A DNA stretch of 64,000 bases from Flavobacterium sp. MedPE-SWcel (lineage in GTDB: Bacteria > Bacteroidota > Bacteroidia > Flavobacteriales > Flavobacteriaceae): contig MPCW01000007.1 in the NCBI GenBank assembly GCA_001874325.1, positions 1 through 64,000 of the forward strand, given 5' to 3'. Positions 61,468 to 64,000 of the stretch are shown one piece after another. How positions within the stretch are numbered: position 1 is the first letter of the stretch; every line of letters begins with the position of its first letter. A model generated the notes under the pieces. That model ran no database searches. It was not told where the DNA came from and saw only the letters and a list, made by a program, of their open reading frames with translations. The translations under genes were made by a program, and so were the position numbers.

Positions 61468-62748
61468 ATGGTTTCGTATTTACGAAAACGGGGTAAAAGA
61501 TTTCATTTTCGAAAAAGGGTTCCCAAAGCCTATCAAAAATATTTTTCAAAACCTGTTATTCAGGTTCCTTTGGATACCGATAGTGAAGTAATTGCTTTGC
61601 AACGGGCGGGTAATTTCAACCTGCTATTAGACGATTTCTGGAAAGACTTCGCGCTTTCTAAAGAAAATACAATCCATGAGCAATTTCAGGAGGTGGTTTT
61701 GAAAGCCAAAATGTGTGGTTTTCAATATATCACCAAGCAGGAGTTGGTCACTCAAAGTTCTTTGACGGATTTTGTAAACCGAATTAACCGTGCTGATAGT
61801 AGCGCTGATAAGCAGACCAAAACTGCACTACTAGGAGGGGTTGAAAAGCCTGTTATTTATCTGTCTAAAGCCCAAGATGAATATTTTGCGTATGAGGCGG
61901 GTAATAAAAATGAGTATTCGGAAAACCAATTAAAAAAATGGACAAACCCTCGTAAAAAAGCCATTCGTAATTTTATAGATCTGATTGGGAATCAACCGAT
62001 ATCGGCGATTACCCGAAAAGAAATGCTGGAATTTAGAAACTGGTGGATTGAAAGGATAACGCAAGAAGGTTTATCGTCCAATTCTGCAAATAAAGAATTT
62101 GGCTTTATACGGCAAATTATGGCTTTAGCTAATGATAACTATCATCTTGACCTTACTATCGATCAATTATTCAAGAATATTCGGCTTAAAGAAACTGAGA
62201 AAAACACACGGTATCCTTTTTCGGTGGATTTTATTAAAAAAACCTTGCTGCAATCTCAAAACGGACTGAACGAGGAAGCCCGATTGCTTATTTATGCGAT
62301 GGCGGATACGGGTGCTCGTATTTCTGAATTAACAGGTTTGGAAGCGGCAGATGTGATACTTGATGGGGTGATTCCTCATATCAAGATCAGACCTAATCAG
62401 ACAAGAGCCTTAAAGACACCGCAAAGTGAACGGGATATTCCATTGGTAGGGGTTTCATTATATGCTTTTCGGAAATTAGGGGGTACTTTTAAAAGGTATC
62501 ATGGAAAACCGGATTTAATTTCCAGTACCATCAATAAGTATTTTAGAGAAAATGACTTGTTATCTTCTAAGCATCATAGCTTGTATTCACTACGCCATAG
62601 CTTTGAGGATCGTTTAACGGCTGTAGAGCCGCCGGATAAGGTGCAAGCGGCATTAATGGGACATAAATATGTCCGTCCTCGATACGGTAGCGGACCAAGC
62701 TTGGAACAAAAGAGACTCTGGCTGGATAGGATTGCTTTCCAAATGTAA
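61468..62748 (+). CDS. Tyrosine recombinase/integrase 2 (DUF6538-type N-terminus)
   Basis: 426 residues from the ATG at 61468, chosen for the perfect AGGAGG eight bases upstream; a longer frame starting at 61432 would read through the iterons. N-terminal VSYLRKRGKRFHFRKRVP is the DUF6538 arm-binding type frequent in alphaproteobacterial integrases. Catalytic residues: Arg in TGARISELTG, SLRHSFED, MGHKY and the Tyr nucleophile near 406 in RPRYGSG. Unrelated to int1. Because the P' iterons abut its promoter region, the integrase may repress its own gene when bound. Confidence 0.92.
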   Translation: MVSYLRKRGKRFHFRKRVPKAYQKYFSKPVIQVPLDTDSEVIALQRAGNFNLLLDDFWKDFALSKENTIHEQFQEVVLKAKMCGFQYITKQELVTQSSLTDFVNRINRADSSADKQTKTALLGGVEKPVIYLSKAQDEYFAYEAGNKNEYSENQLKKWTNPRKKAIRNFIDLIGNQPISAITRKEMLEFRNWWIERITQEGLSSNSANKEFGFIRQIMALANDNYHLDLTIDQLFKNIRLKETEKNTRYPFSVDFIKKTLLQSQNGLNEEARLLIYAMADTGARISELTGLEAADVILDGVIPHIKIRPNQTRALKTPQSERDIPLVGVSLYAFRKLGGTFKRYHGKPDLISSTINKYFRENDLLSSKHHSLYSLRHSFEDRLTAVEPPDKVQAALMGHKYVRPRYGSGPSLEQKRLWLDRIAFQM

Positions 62749-63048
62749 TGAGGTGTTTGAGGTGGTTATAGTTTTGATACGGTCTAAAGTGTGTAGGTTC
62801 TGTTTTGCTTTCTCTAGTTCTTTTTCGGCTCTATGGAAGAAGTCTATATATTCTTGCCCTAGTTCATCTACTAGTTGGGCTGTTTTATAAACGAGGGATT
62901 CTAATTCTGTGATTGGGATGGTATCTTTTTCTTCATAAATATGGGGAGGGGTATTATTAGTGGATACTTTCTTTTTATCAGTGGGGTTTATGCTGTTATG
63001 TGTAATCCAGCTTTCTAATGATTTTTTCGCGTTCCAATTTTGATGCAT
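62653..63048 (-). CDS. Hypothetical protein antisense to the int2 3' end, 131 aa
   Basis: A soluble protein with a helical middle (LESLVYKTAQLVDELGQEYIDFFHRAEKELEKAKQNL, quoted here as a coiled-coil type region only). Its last ~30 codons lie antisense to the end of int2, and those residues are of low quality. The ATG at 63048 and charged N-terminus (MHQNWNAKKSLESWITHN) are plausible. No family recognised; a real but short gene is likelier than not. Confidence 0.45.
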   Translation of the reverse strand: MHQNWNAKKSLESWITHNSINPTDKKKVSTNNTPPHIYEEKDTIPITELESLVYKTAQLVDELGQEYIDFFHRAEKELEKAKQNLHTLDRIKTITTSNTSLHLESNPIQPESLLFQAWSATVSRTDIFMSH

Positions 63049-63461
63049 TATATTCTAATTTTTTACATGGAAAGTTTAGGATTATATTCTTATTACTGTT
63101 CTTTGTCAAGATTTTGTTCCTTAAATGTTCTCTTTTTTGAGAATACTGATGAAACATTAAAGGTTCATGAAACCGTAAGGTTTTCTAAGGCGTTGATTGT
63201 CTTAGACGTGATGTCTGATAGAAATTATTGAATTTTCGTTATGGGTATGAACCGTTATTATGAGTTCATTTTTTTGATGCGAAATTTGCCTAAAATCTAA
63301 TTATAAGACGATTTGTATTGCTCTATTCCCTGCATACAGCAATTCTCTTAAAAACACCGAAGCGTTCTAAACATTTTGATAGTTTACATGTATGGGAAAA
63401 GTCGGGTGGCTGTGAAACGTACAAGAGTTTTTCACGTTATCGCTGCACTATTTTTGGGAAT
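63049..63461. other. 413-base region without a clear gene
   Basis: AT-rich; short frames only, with unlikely composition (many Cys and Tyr). No terminator, repeat or promoter box stood out. Confidence 0.6.
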
Positions 63462-63812
63462 TTAATTTTTCAATCGTTTGTATAGTGTTTCCGCTTCCTG
63501 TTCCAGAGAAGGCTCATATTTCTTTAGGTTTTCCAACAAGTTCATAGAGGTGTGCAACACAGTTAAAACAATAATGACATCACCGATAGTTTCACAAATG
63601 AGCCAATGCTTTTGATGTCTGAAACATTGAAAACGAGATGAAATAGTAGGGTTGTAGGTAAGAAGTTTTGGATTATCTTGTAATAACAGTAAAACGTTTT
63701 GCAACCCATTAATATATTCATCGGCAACGTGTTCGCCCCATTGTTCAGTGGAGTAGTCATAAATGGCTACTAAATCAAGGTTTGCCCTGCGGGTTAATTT
63801 GATATGCGCCAT
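63462..63812 (-). CDS. ParE/RelE-family toxin
   Basis: 116 residues, slightly longer than typical. The N-terminal KLTRRANLDLVAIYDYSTEQWGEHVADEYINGL and later SRFQCFRHQKHWLICETIGDVIIVLTVLH (described in pieces: RRANLDLVAIYDYS, CFRHQKHWLICE, VIIVLTVLHTSMNL) match ParE-type gyrase-poisoning toxins. Its ATG directly abuts the stop of the antitoxin gene, the standard parDE order. It would help keep the element in the host. Confidence 0.9.
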   Translation of the reverse strand: MAHIKLTRRANLDLVAIYDYSTEQWGEHVADEYINGLQNVLLLLQDNPKLLTYNPTISSRFQCFRHQKHWLICETIGDVIIVLTVLHTSMNLLENLKKYEPSLEQEAETLYKRLKN

Positions 63813-64000
63813 TTAAGAATTGGATGCTTTAAAGGATTTGATATCTTCTAAAAGATTGCCTGAAAAATCAGTCATGTTACCGGCAATAGCATCTTGATAG
63901 CCTTCTAAAATCGAGTTTCGGATTTTGGCAGCCTCTTGCCTGTCTCTTGCATGACGAATTAAGTCCCGTACATATTCGCTTGGTGTGGAATACATCGTAC
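63813..64000 (-). CDS. ParD-family antitoxin, N-terminus beyond the window
   Basis: The visible part, TMYSTPSEYVRDLIRHARDR and the acidic C-terminus, matches ParD antitoxins, where the helix normally follows a 15-25-residue ribbon (…V..G.Y.s.SEyVRdliR). The frame stays open to the window edge, so the true start is outside; taking the internal Met at 63995 would cut off the ribbon needed for DNA binding. It neutralises the adjacent toxin and represses the operon. Confidence 0.88.
   Translation of the reverse strand, partial: TMYSTPSEYVRDLIRHARDRQEAAKIRNSILEGYQDAIAGNMTDFSGNLLEDIKSFKASNS

Noticed and set aside
63040..63231. 63-codon frame in the region left of parE
   Set aside because: Tyr/Cys-rich, no ribosome site, no homology recognised.
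52300..64000. Prophage
   Set aside because: No capsid, tail, portal or terminase genes; relaxase, coupling protein and oriT mark a mobilizable island.

Overview
The window looks like a chromosome segment of a member of the Flavobacteriaceae (Bacteroidota). The DNA is AT-rich, many genes have the phylum's TAnnTTTG -7 promoter box, several secreted proteins carry type IX secretion (T9SS) features, and a PorP/SprF tail is followed by an OmpA/PD40 protein as in T9SS adhesin loci. The species cannot be named from this sequence alone.

Layout. 1-2050: end of a T9SS-type porP/sprF-ompA operon. 2107-10663: recX, a 1397-residue T9SS-exported beta-helix protein, a membrane AraC-type regulator and a serine-hydrolase lipoprotein, with two copies of a 3'-end/terminator segment. 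10664-27172 is mostly housekeeping: a 972-residue exported orphan, metG, LD-carboxypeptidase, yraN, an ACT-domain protein, a T9SS metalloprotease, a NERD protein, mfd and a threonine-dehydrogenase-type SDR. 27589-31242: a propeller-type histidine kinase and its convergent LuxR-type regulator. 31412-37984: DinB, a small membrane protein, a dicarboxylate symporter, an HNH nuclease, a 906-base intergenic with three candidate small transcripts or leaders, then an EF-hand/Clp-like fusion and a TraB-like lipoprotein. 38039-45443: a likely iron-uptake cluster (TonB receptor, HTTM membrane protein, imelysin, DUF4856 imelysin-like lipoprotein). 45989-51307: an MMPL/RND exporter operon with a divergently organised TetR control region containing three operator-like sites.

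From 52300 to the right edge lies an integrated mobile element. Its left boundary is a 45-base 3' fragment of tRNA-Asn on the minus strand, next to a tyrosine integrase (int1). Inside follow a small HTH gene, a TraG/TraD coupling protein, a P-type relaxase with its MobC accessory protein, a candidate oriT, a second unrelated integrase (int2, DUF6538-type N-terminus) and a ParDE toxin-antitoxin pair. The mobilization genes, their strong Shine-Dalgarno sites and int2 resemble alphaproteobacterial islands more than flavobacterial genes.

The most unusual structure is at 61182-61443: five direct 12-base-spaced TGTACCACA-type repeats lie on both sides of a 25-base tRNA 3' end (with CCA), directly upstream of int2. 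This has the architecture of a complete attP (P arm, core, P' arm). A complete attP inside an integrated element implies that int2 did not mediate this integration. The simplest reading is a composite element with two integration systems that entered this chromosome through tRNA-Asn with int1 while its second attachment site stayed unused. There is no type IV secretion machinery in view, so the element is mobilizable rather than clearly self-transmissible within this window.
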